Notes under the pieces: generated by a model | What the model was told of the DNA's origin: nothing | The model's input: the letters and a program-made list of their open reading frames with translations, nothing else | The model's database searches: none | Part shown: piece after piece, positions 1 to 7,380 of the stretch | Position numbering within the stretch: position 1 is the stretch's first letter | Layout: each line of letters opens with the position of its first letter | Translations under genes and position numbers: made by a program | Origin: Pontitalea aquivivens | Lineage (GTDB): Bacteria > Pseudomonadota > Alphaproteobacteria > Rhodobacterales > Rhodobacteraceae | Reading direction: 5' to 3' | NCBI RefSeq assembly: GCF_046507575.1 | Contig: NZ_JBKFEY010000015.1 | Span: 6,438 to 70,437 of the forward strand | DNA: 64,000 nucleotides

Positions 1-27
1 AGCCTCATAGTCGTCAGCCAGCTGGTG

Positions 28-1662
28 TCAATTTGATCTGGTGTCGATCCGGGCCACGCACCCCGGATCGCGGTCGCAGTTGCGCACAGATGGAATGCGC
101 CTGGTGTAGATCGTCACCGCATTGGTTCCATCCGCCTTCTGCTCGATCTTCACGGCATCGCCCAGAAACGACATGCTTTGCGCGAAGCCCTGCAAGGACT
201 GCTGAACCTGTTCCTGAAGGCTCACCGCATGAGACAGCGCAGCCCGATGCTGCTCAAGCTCTTCGGCCGTCGCGGCGGCGAGAGCCTGATACCGGGCCTT
301 CTCGTCCGCGATCTCTGTAGCCGCTGCCCGAACCTCGGCCACCATCCCAGCGCCACCGATTGAGAAATAGAGCGTGGGCACCAGGAGCAGGAGAGCGACA
401 ACACCAGCCCCGACCAGGCCGAAGGTCAGCTTCCTGATCTGCGCATCCTTCTTGGCTGTCAGATCGTCCAGCTGGGCCTTGGACGCGGCAACCTCGCGCG
501 TGAACACCTTCACGACCTCGACCGTATCATGCAGATCGCGCTCGGCACCCTTCACCAACACGTCTTTCGTCTCGGTAGCCACCTTCTGAAAATCTGTCAG
601 ACATCCACTGATAGTCCTGCGAGCTGCCTCGACCGCCTTCGAGGTTTGATCCGAGGCGAACTCCAGCTCCGCGTTCTGAACAGCAGCTGCATCGCTGGCC
701 TTCTTCACGAAGCCCTCCAAGAGCGCGTTCATCTGCTTGTCCGTCGCTCTCACGGCATCGCTGGCGCGAGCATCAAGCGCCTGTTCCACGGCCTTGGAGA
801 TCGCGGGCTGCAAACCTTCGATCTGGGCCTGAACCGCATCCCTGACACGCTTTGCGCCCTGTCTGGCCGCTTCCTCGATCAAGAGGATCTTCGGATCATC
901 AATCTGGCCGAATCCATCACTGAATGCCGGTCCAGTCAGAACGACCGGCCGTCGCGCTTTCGCCGCAAGCTCGGCGTCGTCACCAACATACCGAACCGTG
1001 AGCGCTTGGGGTTCCGCTTTGACCAACTCGAAACCGATCTTCCCCAGGTCGGCAATCACATCGCCCCGCGAGCGCAGCTCGCCCGCCATAACCGCGTCTT
1101 CGACAAAGGTGGTCAGCGCCGGGCGCAGCCCTTTGTTCGCACCCCTGTCGGCCAGCTGGAAGCTGGGTCGGATACCAGCCCGGTGCCGAGGCATCGGGTC
1201 TTGCAGATCGAACGTAAGGGCCTGCACCCGCGTCCAGAGCGCGGCCTTGTCGATCATCACCTTTGGCAGGGGCAGAGGTGCCTGCTCGGCCTTGTTCCAC
1301 AAAGGCAGCAGGAACCGCAATTCGTGTCCCGCCCCCCAATTCAGATGCTGCCAGACGATCTCATAGTGCTCATGCCGCGCGAAATCGGGGAAAAAATCTG
1401 CCTCCCAGCGCTCCGCTATGCGCCGCAGGAACACGTCATCGTCTGGCTCACGGCTGGCGAACACGATAGCACCGGCCAAAGCGCGAGGCTGGCCCTGTAT
1501 CGCCGCCTGGACCGCCTTGGTGCCAGTCTTCTTGAACGCGGCCTCGACTGCTGGCAACCGGCCGATCAGCTCGATCACACGCGGGTTGTTCTGTCGATCC
1601 AGAAACCCGGTGTCCTCAACCTTTGCCGCATCACGCGGAATGTCATCAAAGCGAAGCAGCAT
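28..1662 (-). CDS. Membrane-anchored relaxase-like protein, probably non-catalytic
   Basis: 544 residues. Residues about 62-150 resemble the core of MOB-P relaxases of the HEN type: a strand AGAIVFAS, then YEIVWQH (98-106), GHELRF with H113/E114, and a later DPMPRHR stretch. I see no N-terminal catalytic tyrosine region. Residues about 150-400 are charged and helical, a single membrane span lies at about 413-435, and a coiled coil follows. The ATG at 1662 is preceded by AGGAGG; the reading frame extends further upstream but without a start signal. Role in DNA processing or tethering to the membrane is inference. Only 27 bases lie beyond its stop, too few to identify the next gene. Confidence 0.6.
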   Translation of the reverse strand: MLLRFDDIPRDAAKVEDTGFLDRQNNPRVIELIGRLPAVEAAFKKTGTKAVQAAIQGQPRALAGAIVFASREPDDDVFLRRIAERWEADFFPDFARHEHYEIVWQHLNWGAGHELRFLLPLWNKAEQAPLPLPKVMIDKAALWTRVQALTFDLQDPMPRHRAGIRPSFQLADRGANKGLRPALTTFVEDAVMAGELRSRGDVIADLGKIGFELVKAEPQALTVRYVGDDAELAAKARRPVVLTGPAFSDGFGQIDDPKILLIEEAARQGAKRVRDAVQAQIEGLQPAISKAVEQALDARASDAVRATDKQMNALLEGFVKKASDAAAVQNAELEFASDQTSKAVEAARRTISGCLTDFQKVATETKDVLVKGAERDLHDTVEVVKVFTREVAASKAQLDDLTAKKDAQIRKLTFGLVGAGVVALLLLVPTLYFSIGGAGMVAEVRAAATEIADEKARYQALAAATAEELEQHRAALSHAVSLQEQVQQSLQGFAQSMSFLGDAVKIEQKADGTNAVTIYTRRIPSVRNCDRDPGCVARIDTRSN

Positions 1663-1676
1663 GGCTCCCTCCTGTT

Positions 1677-1982
1677 TCAGATGGCCGAAGGGGCCGAAAT
1701 TTCCCGATAATAGTCCACACCGCGTTCCGTGACCCCATAGCCCGATCCGGCGACCTCGCCATCTTCGGTGAATAGGCCATTGCGGTATTGGCAGTATCCT
1801 CGCTGCGTCAGATCGCGCAGGAAGCCCCTGGCGACCTCTCGCGGCATCCACTCCGTGGTGAAGTGTTGAAGCCTGTAGAACGTCTCACAGCGCCCGAATG
1901 GCGCTTCCCCGTCGATCATGACCGACAAGATATGCCGGTCAAAGAAAACCCGCGCCTCGGGGCATCTGTCAGCCTGTGCCAT
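1677..1982 (-). CDS. Conserved small hypothetical protein
   Basis: 101 residues, not recognised. The middle (EWMPREVARGFLRDLTQRGY) and the C-terminal TERGVDYYREI read like a small winged-helix fold, but this is only an impression. The ATG at 1982 has GAGGAAGG just upstream and was chosen over an in-frame start 45 codons earlier that would run into the next gene. It ends 14 bp before the relaxase-like gene, so the two are probably co-transcribed. Confidence 0.6.
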   Translation of the reverse strand: MAQADRCPEARVFFDRHILSVMIDGEAPFGRCETFYRLQHFTTEWMPREVARGFLRDLTQRGYCQYRNGLFTEDGEVAGSGYGVTERGVDYYREISAPSAI

Positions 1983-1998
1983 TGACCCTTCCTCGCTG

Positions 1999-2235
1999 CT
2001 ATTCTCGCGGATCGACCGCAAGCGCCCCGATCCGATCCGGCCGGAAACCTGCCCAATGCTCGTCATCGGCAACAACCACCGGGGCTTGCCGATAGCCCAG
2101 CGTCTCCACAAAGGCATAAGCCTCCGCGTCCTCGACCAGATCGATCAGCTCGTAGGGAATGCCCTTTGCCTCCAATGCTTTCGTGGTAGCGGTGCATTGG
2201 ACACAACCGGGTTTTGTGTAGACTGTTACGGTCAC
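1999..2235 (-). CDS. NrdH-type glutaredoxin-like redoxin
   Basis: 78 residues with the thioredoxin-fold start VTVYTKPGCVQC: the CVQC redox pair is C11/C14. The cis-proline region (YRQAPVVV, about 48-55) and the GFRPDRI end match NrdH redoxins and short glutaredoxins. Family members pass electrons to ribonucleotide reductase or act as general dithiol reductases in the cytoplasm. GTG start with GGAG upstream. It lies in a minus-strand run with small unknown genes; its role on this element is not shown by the context. Confidence 0.85.
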   Translation of the reverse strand: MTVTVYTKPGCVQCTATTKALEAKGIPYELIDLVEDAEAYAFVETLGYRQAPVVVADDEHWAGFRPDRIGALAVDPRE

Positions 2236-2262
2236 GTCACTCTCCGTCTGTTGAGAAAAACT

Positions 2263-2544
2263 CTATTTGACCATCAGTGCCGGAAGCCCGTCCGCGAAAT
2301 CGCGAACGAAATCTTCGTCAAGGAAATCGATCTCCGAATTGCGCAGAGCGCTATTCGCCCACCGCCTGATCTCTTCCGGTTCCGGGTGCCGATAGATCAA
2401 CACTACCTCCCGCCCCTTGCTTTCGGCTTGCGTCTTCAACGAGGCCCAGAAACGCATGGTGTCAGGCTCATTGAGCGCCAGAACCTGCTTTGCCAAGGCA
2501 GCAATTTCCTCGGGGCTGCGCGGCCATTTTCTTGGTGTCGTCAT
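2263..2544 (-). CDS. Hypothetical protein
   Basis: 93 residues, charged and probably soluble, with no membrane span or motif that I recognise. It sits between the redoxin gene and the telomere-resolvase-like gene in the same direction, with gaps of 27 and 10 bp, so probably the same transcript. Function unknown. Confidence 0.55.
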   Translation of the reverse strand: MTTPRKWPRSPEEIAALAKQVLALNEPDTMRFWASLKTQAESKGREVVLIYRHPEPEEIRRWANSALRNSEIDFLDEDFVRDFADGLPALMVK

Positions 2545-2554
2545 CCCGTGCCTC

Positions 2555-3661
2555 TCAATCCATGTCGTCGTTTTCGATCACAACATCATCGTCGTCATCA
2601 TCGGCCACCATCACGCCAGCGGCTCGCTTCGCAGCCCGCTCTTCGGCGGTCTTCATCTTCACGGCATCCAGAAGGCGTTGAACCTCGGCCTTGGCCTTCT
2701 CGTGCTCGGATTGGTCATTCCCAAGGGCCAGCACCATGTAGGAGAGCGAGGTTTTCAGATCGTCCTCGCCATGCCCGAGGATCTGGGCAAAGAAAGCCGA
2801 CTTCGTGCGGCGCATCGACCCGAACCGCGCATATGCCAGCTCGGCATAGAGAGCGCGAAGCCATTTGACCGAGAGCTTGTCCAGCAGCTCTTCTGTCATT
2901 CCTTCAATGTTTGAAAGAGAACCGCGCAGCTGCGCGTTGAACCGGCCGCTCTCGCCAGAATTCAGATCACGATAATCGAAGCCCTGCCAGCGCTGCCCCA
3001 GCTTGGATTCCCGAATTTCTTCCATCGCCTTTAGGACCAAGGGAACAGTATCCACCTTCCCATGAGGGACAACCGGGATACGATAGGTCGCGCCGTGCAT
3101 GGTGCCCTCGGCACCGCGCGTCTTTGCTTGGCCGGTGAATTCCAGCACATACTTCTGACGAACGCGCCCTTTCTTCACCTGCTCGACAACCGGCGCGAAC
3201 TCGCCGTCACGCACCACTTCAATGAAGCGCCGCCCGGTCAGCCCCATGACGCCCAATGCTTTCTGGCGCACGTCAGTGCTGTCCAGCCACTCGACAAACG
3301 CCGCAACCATTTGCTCCGGGTTGGGGCACAGAACAAGGTTCTCTGCGCGAGACTTCACCGCCTTGGTATAATCGCGGTTCAACGTCTCGATCATGCCCTC
3401 GGGAAAGGTGATGATCGCCAGCACACGGCCTTCCAGCTCGCGGCGCTCGTCGCCCTCGTCCAGGGACTCGAACCACTCCTTGATACCTGCGCGAAACTTC
3501 ACAATGTAGAGCTTCTGCGACCCAAGGGCCTTGTCCGCGAACTCTTCACGCTTGGCGTTCCACGCAGCCGTAAGTCGCCCCTGCCAGCCGTGCTGGCCGA
3601 CCATCAGGGAAACTTGGTGCGCGAATTCATCGATCTTCTTGGTAAGGGGATAGCGTGCCAT
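2555..3661 (-). CDS. Telomere resolvase (protelomerase), TelA-like
   Basis: 368 residues matching the catalytic domain of hairpin telomere resolvases (TelA of Agrobacterium, TelN, TelK). In order: LTGRRFIEV (141-149, catalytic Arg), FTGQAKTRG (175-183, K180), KWLRALYAELAY (266-277, R269), ILGHGEDD (294-301, H297) and SLSYM (305-309, nucleophile Y308). The spacing and the GQAKT and ILGH blocks follow TelA closely. These enzymes cut a palindromic target and reseal each half as a hairpin, giving linear DNA with closed ends. The N-terminal part is shorter than in TelA, and the tail is very acidic (six Asp at about 354-359). ATG at 3661 has AGGAG and GAGG upstream; an ATG at 3742 is possible. Whether it makes telomeres or serves as a plasmid recombinase is not known. 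Confidence 0.85.
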   Translation of the reverse strand: MARYPLTKKIDEFAHQVSLMVGQHGWQGRLTAAWNAKREEFADKALGSQKLYIVKFRAGIKEWFESLDEGDERRELEGRVLAIITFPEGMIETLNRDYTKAVKSRAENLVLCPNPEQMVAAFVEWLDSTDVRQKALGVMGLTGRRFIEVVRDGEFAPVVEQVKKGRVRQKYVLEFTGQAKTRGAEGTMHGATYRIPVVPHGKVDTVPLVLKAMEEIRESKLGQRWQGFDYRDLNSGESGRFNAQLRGSLSNIEGMTEELLDKLSVKWLRALYAELAYARFGSMRRTKSAFFAQILGHGEDDLKTSLSYMVLALGNDQSEHEKAKAEVQRLLDAVKMKTAEERAAKRAAGVMVADDDDDDVVIENDDMD

Positions 3662-3747
3662 ATACCTCAACTCCTGTCGGGTTTGTTTAGGTATATATAA
3701 AACAGGGCAAACCTGCTGGCAAGCTGTTTCCGGGGTATACATTATTT

Positions 3748-4119
3748 TTACCTAATCACCCTGATAAACGCATCCGGGTATCCCGACCTCCGCGCCCATC
3801 CGGCCAGAACATCGGCCGTGTTTCGCTCCGTTTCCGGCATCAGAACGAGATGCCACGAACCCTGCCGCCCAAGGCGAGCCTCAAGCCCGGCCTCCTTGAT
3901 GCGCTCGATCTGCGCCTCTGCCCCCGCTTGACGCCGGTAGGCTCCAACTTGGACATAGCGAGCGCCAGCACCGCCTTGGCCGAGAAAGACCTTCACATCG
4001 AGCACCCGTGACAGGTGCCGTGGTTCCGGCAGAGTGTCCCATTCCATATCTTGCGCAATCGCAGGGACGGTCCCCAAAACAGCAATAGCCGCAACCGCCA
4101 GCATTAGCCTCGATCTCAC
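3748..4119 (-). CDS. Exported SPOR-domain protein
   Basis: 123 residues. A Sec signal peptide (about 1-22, ending AIAQ) is followed by a domain with the SPOR pattern: YVQVGAYRRQAGAEAQIERI (about 55-74), then a repeat of the same fold with RLGRQGSWHLVLM. SPOR domains bind peptidoglycan stripped of side chains, usually in the periplasm at septa or secretion machines. Lies 33 bp after the topoisomerase gene on the same strand. A part in the envelope-spanning transfer machine is plausible but inferred. Confidence 0.75.
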   Translation of the reverse strand: MRSRLMLAVAAIAVLGTVPAIAQDMEWDTLPEPRHLSRVLDVKVFLGQGGAGARYVQVGAYRRQAGAEAQIERIKEAGLEARLGRQGSWHLVLMPETERNTADVLAGWARRSGYPDAFIRVIR

Positions 4120-4152
4120 CGCCCTATCCTTCCTTCCTGATGTATGGCCCGC

Positions 4153-6441
4153 TCATGCGCGAGCCTTGCGCTTCCGCCCGGTTGCCGCCTTGCCCGACTT
4201 CGATCCGTGCGAGTCGATCCATTTGGAAAGAGACGACCGCGATTTCAGCGTTTCCGGGGGTATTTCGATCCCCTTCTGCCCGGCTATCTTCTCGGCAAAC
4301 TCAACCTGCTTCGAGCTGGGGAGATCATCGCCTTCGCCCTTGGGCATCTGATCCTTATGCTTGTCGATCCAAGCAGACAGCTGCTTGCGGTCTTGCAGAA
4401 CCTCATCATCCAGGGTGACGCCCAGCGCTCCGGCGATCTTGCGAGCGAAGGCCAGCTGGCTTTCGCTAGGACCGCCGCCCTCGGTCATCGGCCCAAGAAA
4501 CTCGCGGCAGATGCGAGCGTCCGAAGCTGCGCCTCGTGGCAGGCTGACACCATCCCGTTTGGCCTTTGCCTTCGCAGCGGCCAGCATCTTCGCGCTTGGG
4601 GGCTGTTTCACATCAACCTTGAGCGCACCGGCACCATCGGCGCGGCGCTTCATCGCCTCAAGCAAGCGCTGTGTCTTCATCAGGATTTCATCGATCACAT
4701 GCCGGGGATCAGCTTCACCCCGCAGAATCGCATCCAGCGCCATTTCCATTTCGGCGGTCGCGGCTGGATCAAGCCATTCCGGGCATTCCTTCATCAGCTC
4801 CCGGTAGAATTCCAGAGCGAGGGGCGAGGCATTGAGCCTGCCCTTCACCACCATGAAGTATCCCTGCTTGATAAGCCCGGCGATAATGCTGTCGCGTGTC
4901 GCAGGTGTCCCTATCCCCTTGGCCTCCTTGAGACGCTCGGCCATCGCTGGATCGTCCGCAAAGCGCCAGGCTTCCTGCATAGCCTTGATGAGAGAACCTT
5001 CCGTATAGAGCGACGGCGGCTTGGTCATCTTCGCGTCCACACCAGCATCCTTGGCTGTGGCCTGCGCTCCGTTCGGCCATGCCGGGACGGCAGGGAATTC
5101 CTCGTCATCCTCTTCGGCCTCGGCGGCGCTGGCCCCCATGGCCTCGCGCCAACCTGCGACCTTCTCGACCACCCCCACGGCCGAGAACTTCCGCTTCTCG
5201 GCCGACATGGAGATTTCAGTGCGATCATAGATGCGATCCGGCCCGACAGCGGCCAGATAGGTTCGGGCTATATGATCGAACAGCTTGCCTTCATCCTGGC
5301 TCAACCGGCTGTAGATCGTTTCCCAAGCCTCGACAGTCTTGATGTTCGGCACGATGGCATGGTGCGAAGATCCTTCCAGTGCCTTGTCCGAAAAGTGCCC
5401 AGCCTTGCCCTTGCGGATCACCGGCGTCTGATAGCTCACGCCCAGCTTGCCCAGCGCATTCAGCCCATCCAGCATAGCCTGCGCATTGCCGATCTCGACT
5501 TCCGGCAGATAGCGGTTTTCTGCACGGGGATAGGTCGTGATCTTGTGCGTTTCATAGAGGGCCTGCGCCACATCCAACGTCTTCTTGGCCGACCAGCCCC
5601 AGCGCGAAGCGTAGATTTGCAGCGTGGGAAGGTCGTTCAGCTTCGGTGGACCTTGGCGCTTCTCTTCCTTCACGACAGACAAAGGCCCCGCCCATGTCCG
5701 CAGCCCGGCGACTACTGCCTCTCCTACCGCCTTATCGAAAATCCTCGCGTCCTCGCCCGGCCGGTGGTTAAGCCTGACGACTTCGCCGTCATGTTGCGCT
5801 TCCAGCCACAAATCCCAATAGGGACGCGGCGTGAACCCATCGACCTCGATCTGCCGCTTGCACACGATAGCCATGGTGGGAGTTTTCACGCGCCCCATGC
5901 CCATGGCCCCGCGCATACCATCCGGTTTCAGGGCCACCGTCGCGGCTCGGGTCGCGGAAAGGTTGGCGATCTGATCGACCTGGGCGCGAGCGACAGCAGC
6001 TTGATAGAGCCGCAGATGCTCGCTGTTCGGCCGCAGGTTGGCGAATGCCTCTTGCAGGGATTTTTCATCCTCCGCATTGAACATAGCGCGGAAAACCTGC
6101 CCCTTGAATTTGAGATAGCGGGTCAGGTTCTCCCCGATTGCCTGCCCCTCGCGGTCACAGTCCGTCGCGATGATGACGCGATCCGCATCCTTCAGCTCGG
6201 CCTTGATTTCCCGCAAGAGCTTGTCTTTCCCACCCGACTTGTCTTCGGAGAAGGGATAGAACCCTGATTCCGGGCGCAGCAGCTCACAGCTCCACTTCGC
6301 CCAATCGGGATTGACCTCTTCGGGATCAGCCAGCCGGATGATATGGCCCCGCAGACCAATCACCCGCCCAAACCGATTACCTACCGCAGCCTGGACGTTC
6401 CTGGCTTGGGACGGCTTTTCGCACAGCACGATGGATTTCAT
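4153..6441 (-). CDS. Type IA DNA topoisomerase (TopB/TraE-like)
   Basis: 762 residues. The Toprim domain carries the N-terminal glutamate in CEKPSQARNVQ (E8) and the metal-binding TDCDREGQ at about 90-97. The active-site tyrosine is in TTYPRAENRYLP near residue 304. The tail holds two copies of a basic repeat (PSESQLAFARKIAG and PSSKQVEFAEKIAG, about 665 and 710), as in plasmid-borne enzymes, and ends in a lysine- and arginine-rich segment. Such enzymes relax and decatenate DNA through single-strand passage, and several conjugative plasmids encode one. ATG at 6441 with GGAGG upstream. It lies after ssb and a small unknown gene, forming a DNA-metabolism group. Confidence 0.93.
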   Translation of the reverse strand: MKSIVLCEKPSQARNVQAAVGNRFGRVIGLRGHIIRLADPEEVNPDWAKWSCELLRPESGFYPFSEDKSGGKDKLLREIKAELKDADRVIIATDCDREGQAIGENLTRYLKFKGQVFRAMFNAEDEKSLQEAFANLRPNSEHLRLYQAAVARAQVDQIANLSATRAATVALKPDGMRGAMGMGRVKTPTMAIVCKRQIEVDGFTPRPYWDLWLEAQHDGEVVRLNHRPGEDARIFDKAVGEAVVAGLRTWAGPLSVVKEEKRQGPPKLNDLPTLQIYASRWGWSAKKTLDVAQALYETHKITTYPRAENRYLPEVEIGNAQAMLDGLNALGKLGVSYQTPVIRKGKAGHFSDKALEGSSHHAIVPNIKTVEAWETIYSRLSQDEGKLFDHIARTYLAAVGPDRIYDRTEISMSAEKRKFSAVGVVEKVAGWREAMGASAAEAEEDDEEFPAVPAWPNGAQATAKDAGVDAKMTKPPSLYTEGSLIKAMQEAWRFADDPAMAERLKEAKGIGTPATRDSIIAGLIKQGYFMVVKGRLNASPLALEFYRELMKECPEWLDPAATAEMEMALDAILRGEADPRHVIDEILMKTQRLLEAMKRRADGAGALKVDVKQPPSAKMLAAAKAKAKRDGVSLPRGAASDARICREFLGPMTEGGGPSESQLAFARKIAGALGVTLDDEVLQDRKQLSAWIDKHKDQMPKGEGDDLPSSKQVEFAEKIAGQKGIEIPPETLKSRSSLSKWIDSHGSKSGKAATGRKRKARA

Positions 6442-6458
6442 GGGCGCACCTCCATGGA

Positions 6459-6782
6459 TCAGTCTTCCTCGACTTCGCTTTGCGCTGCCCACGAAAGCAG
6501 TGCAGGGCAAAGCTCAAAGGCTTCTGGTGATCTGGCCTGTTGCATTGCAAACTGTGATCGCACCGCTGACAGCATCACCGGATCACCGGGAATGAAGTTG
6601 TGCATCAAATCCGAAAGCGCCTGGATGCCGCGAATCCTGCTTTCGGGCGACAGATCGCGCCAAAAGACGCGACCTTCTGCGATGTTGCGGATCACGGTCA
6701 TGACTTCGACCATGACGGCAATCTGTTGTTGGACGGCCTCTAAGGTCGCCGTCGCCTCGCGGAGTTGGTTGCGCGGTCCCAT
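6459..6782 (-). CDS. Hypothetical protein coupled to ssb
   Basis: 107 residues, mainly helical, with no motif I recognise. The ATG at 6782 follows the ssb stop by one base (TGA-A-ATG), which suggests translational coupling. An upstream in-frame extension would lie entirely within ssb in another frame and was rejected. Function unknown; its place between ssb and the topoisomerase gene suggests DNA metabolism. Confidence 0.65.
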   Translation of the reverse strand: MGPRNQLREATATLEAVQQQIAVMVEVMTVIRNIAEGRVFWRDLSPESRIRGIQALSDLMHNFIPGDPVMLSAVRSQFAMQQARSPEAFELCPALLSWAAQSEVEED

Positions 6783-6783
6783 T

Positions 6784-7281
6784 TCAGAACGGAATCTCGT
6801 CGTCGTAGTCATGCTGATCGATGGGATTGCGGCCATCGATAGGCGGGCCATCCGGCACCTTGCCTTTGCCCTTGGCCTTGCCGCCGCTCGCGGCACCCCG
6901 GCTGCTTTCATTCGATTGGGATTCGTCGCGGTCATTCGCATCGCTGCGCTCAAGGGAATGCAGCTTGCCGCCCATGGGCACGAGGACACCGCGATTATAG
7001 ACGGTCTTGCCGTCAACCTCGCGCCGGGACTCGTTGTTCTCGCCCTCGACATAGACCAACATGCCTTTGCGCAGCCGGTCACGGCCATGCTTGATGCGGT
7101 ATTTGTCGAACGTCACCACATTGTGGCCGACAGTGACCTCCTGCCACTGATCGTTTTGGTCGCGGTAGCTGCGCGATGTAATCACGCGAACCCGCATGAA
7201 GTCTCGACCAGCTGGCGTCTGCCCGAAAGTCGGGTCATCCGCCAGTCGGCCAAGCAACCGGACCTCATTGATGTTCAGCAT
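6784..7281 (-). CDS. ssb: Single-stranded DNA-binding protein
   Basis: 165 residues. The OB fold is seen from LNINEVRLLGRLADDP through GMLVYVEGE (about 1-100), followed by a low-complexity Gly/Lys/Ser linker and the standard acidic tip DDEIPF that recruits partner proteins. Binds ssDNA during plasmid replication and transfer. ATG at 7281 with AGGAG upstream; the frame reaches 7332 but that start is weaker. The gene is divergent from the Lnt/TraB-like gene across about 100 bp carrying a promoter and a copy of the plasmid-wide operator motif. Confidence 0.95.
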   Translation of the reverse strand: MLNINEVRLLGRLADDPTFGQTPAGRDFMRVRVITSRSYRDQNDQWQEVTVGHNVVTFDKYRIKHGRDRLRKGMLVYVEGENNESRREVDGKTVYNRGVLVPMGGKLHSLERSDANDRDESQSNESSRGAASGGKAKGKGKVPDGPPIDGRNPIDQHDYDDEIPF

Positions 7282-7310
7282 TCCCCGAAACTCCTGCTTA
7301 TGTTGACGAC

Positions 7311-7339
7311 TTGCACGGTAGCCGATGGTCAAGCATAAT
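7311..7339 (+). promoter_or_regulatory. Sigma-70-type promoter for the Lnt/TraB-like gene
   Basis: TTGCAC at 7311-7316 and CATAAT at 7334-7339 are separated by exactly 17 bp. The predicted start of transcription falls inside the operator-like motif at 7341-7358, about 35 bp before the ATG at 7381. Confidence 0.5.
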
Positions 7340-7340
7340 T

Positions 7341-7358
7341 CAATCTAAATACAAATTG
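7341..7358. promoter_or_regulatory. Plasmid-wide operator-like motif, site 1
   Basis: CAATCTAAATACAAATTG, an imperfect palindrome sharing the TCTAAA core and TTG end with eight other intergenic sites. It lies between divergent ssb and the Lnt/TraB-like gene, just after the promoter at 7311-7339. Regulator unknown. Confidence 0.6.
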
Positions 7359-7380
7359 CAAATTATGGAAAGGGAGTCCT

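Noticed and set aside
1..27. Start of another minus-strand gene at the left edge (ATG at 8)
   Set aside because: Only two codons lie in the window and no ribosome site is clear.
529..1710. Plus-strand frame opposite the relaxase-like gene
   Set aside because: Antisense shadow without motifs or a start signal.
3662..3747. Telomere palindrome next to the protelomerase gene
   Set aside because: Only short imperfect repeats (AAACAG/CTGTTT, GGTATA) are present; no long uninterrupted palindrome.
4144..6267. Long plus-strand frame of about 700 codons opposite the topoisomerase gene
   Set aside because: Shadow of a G+C-rich gene; the minus strand has clear Toprim and active-site motifs.
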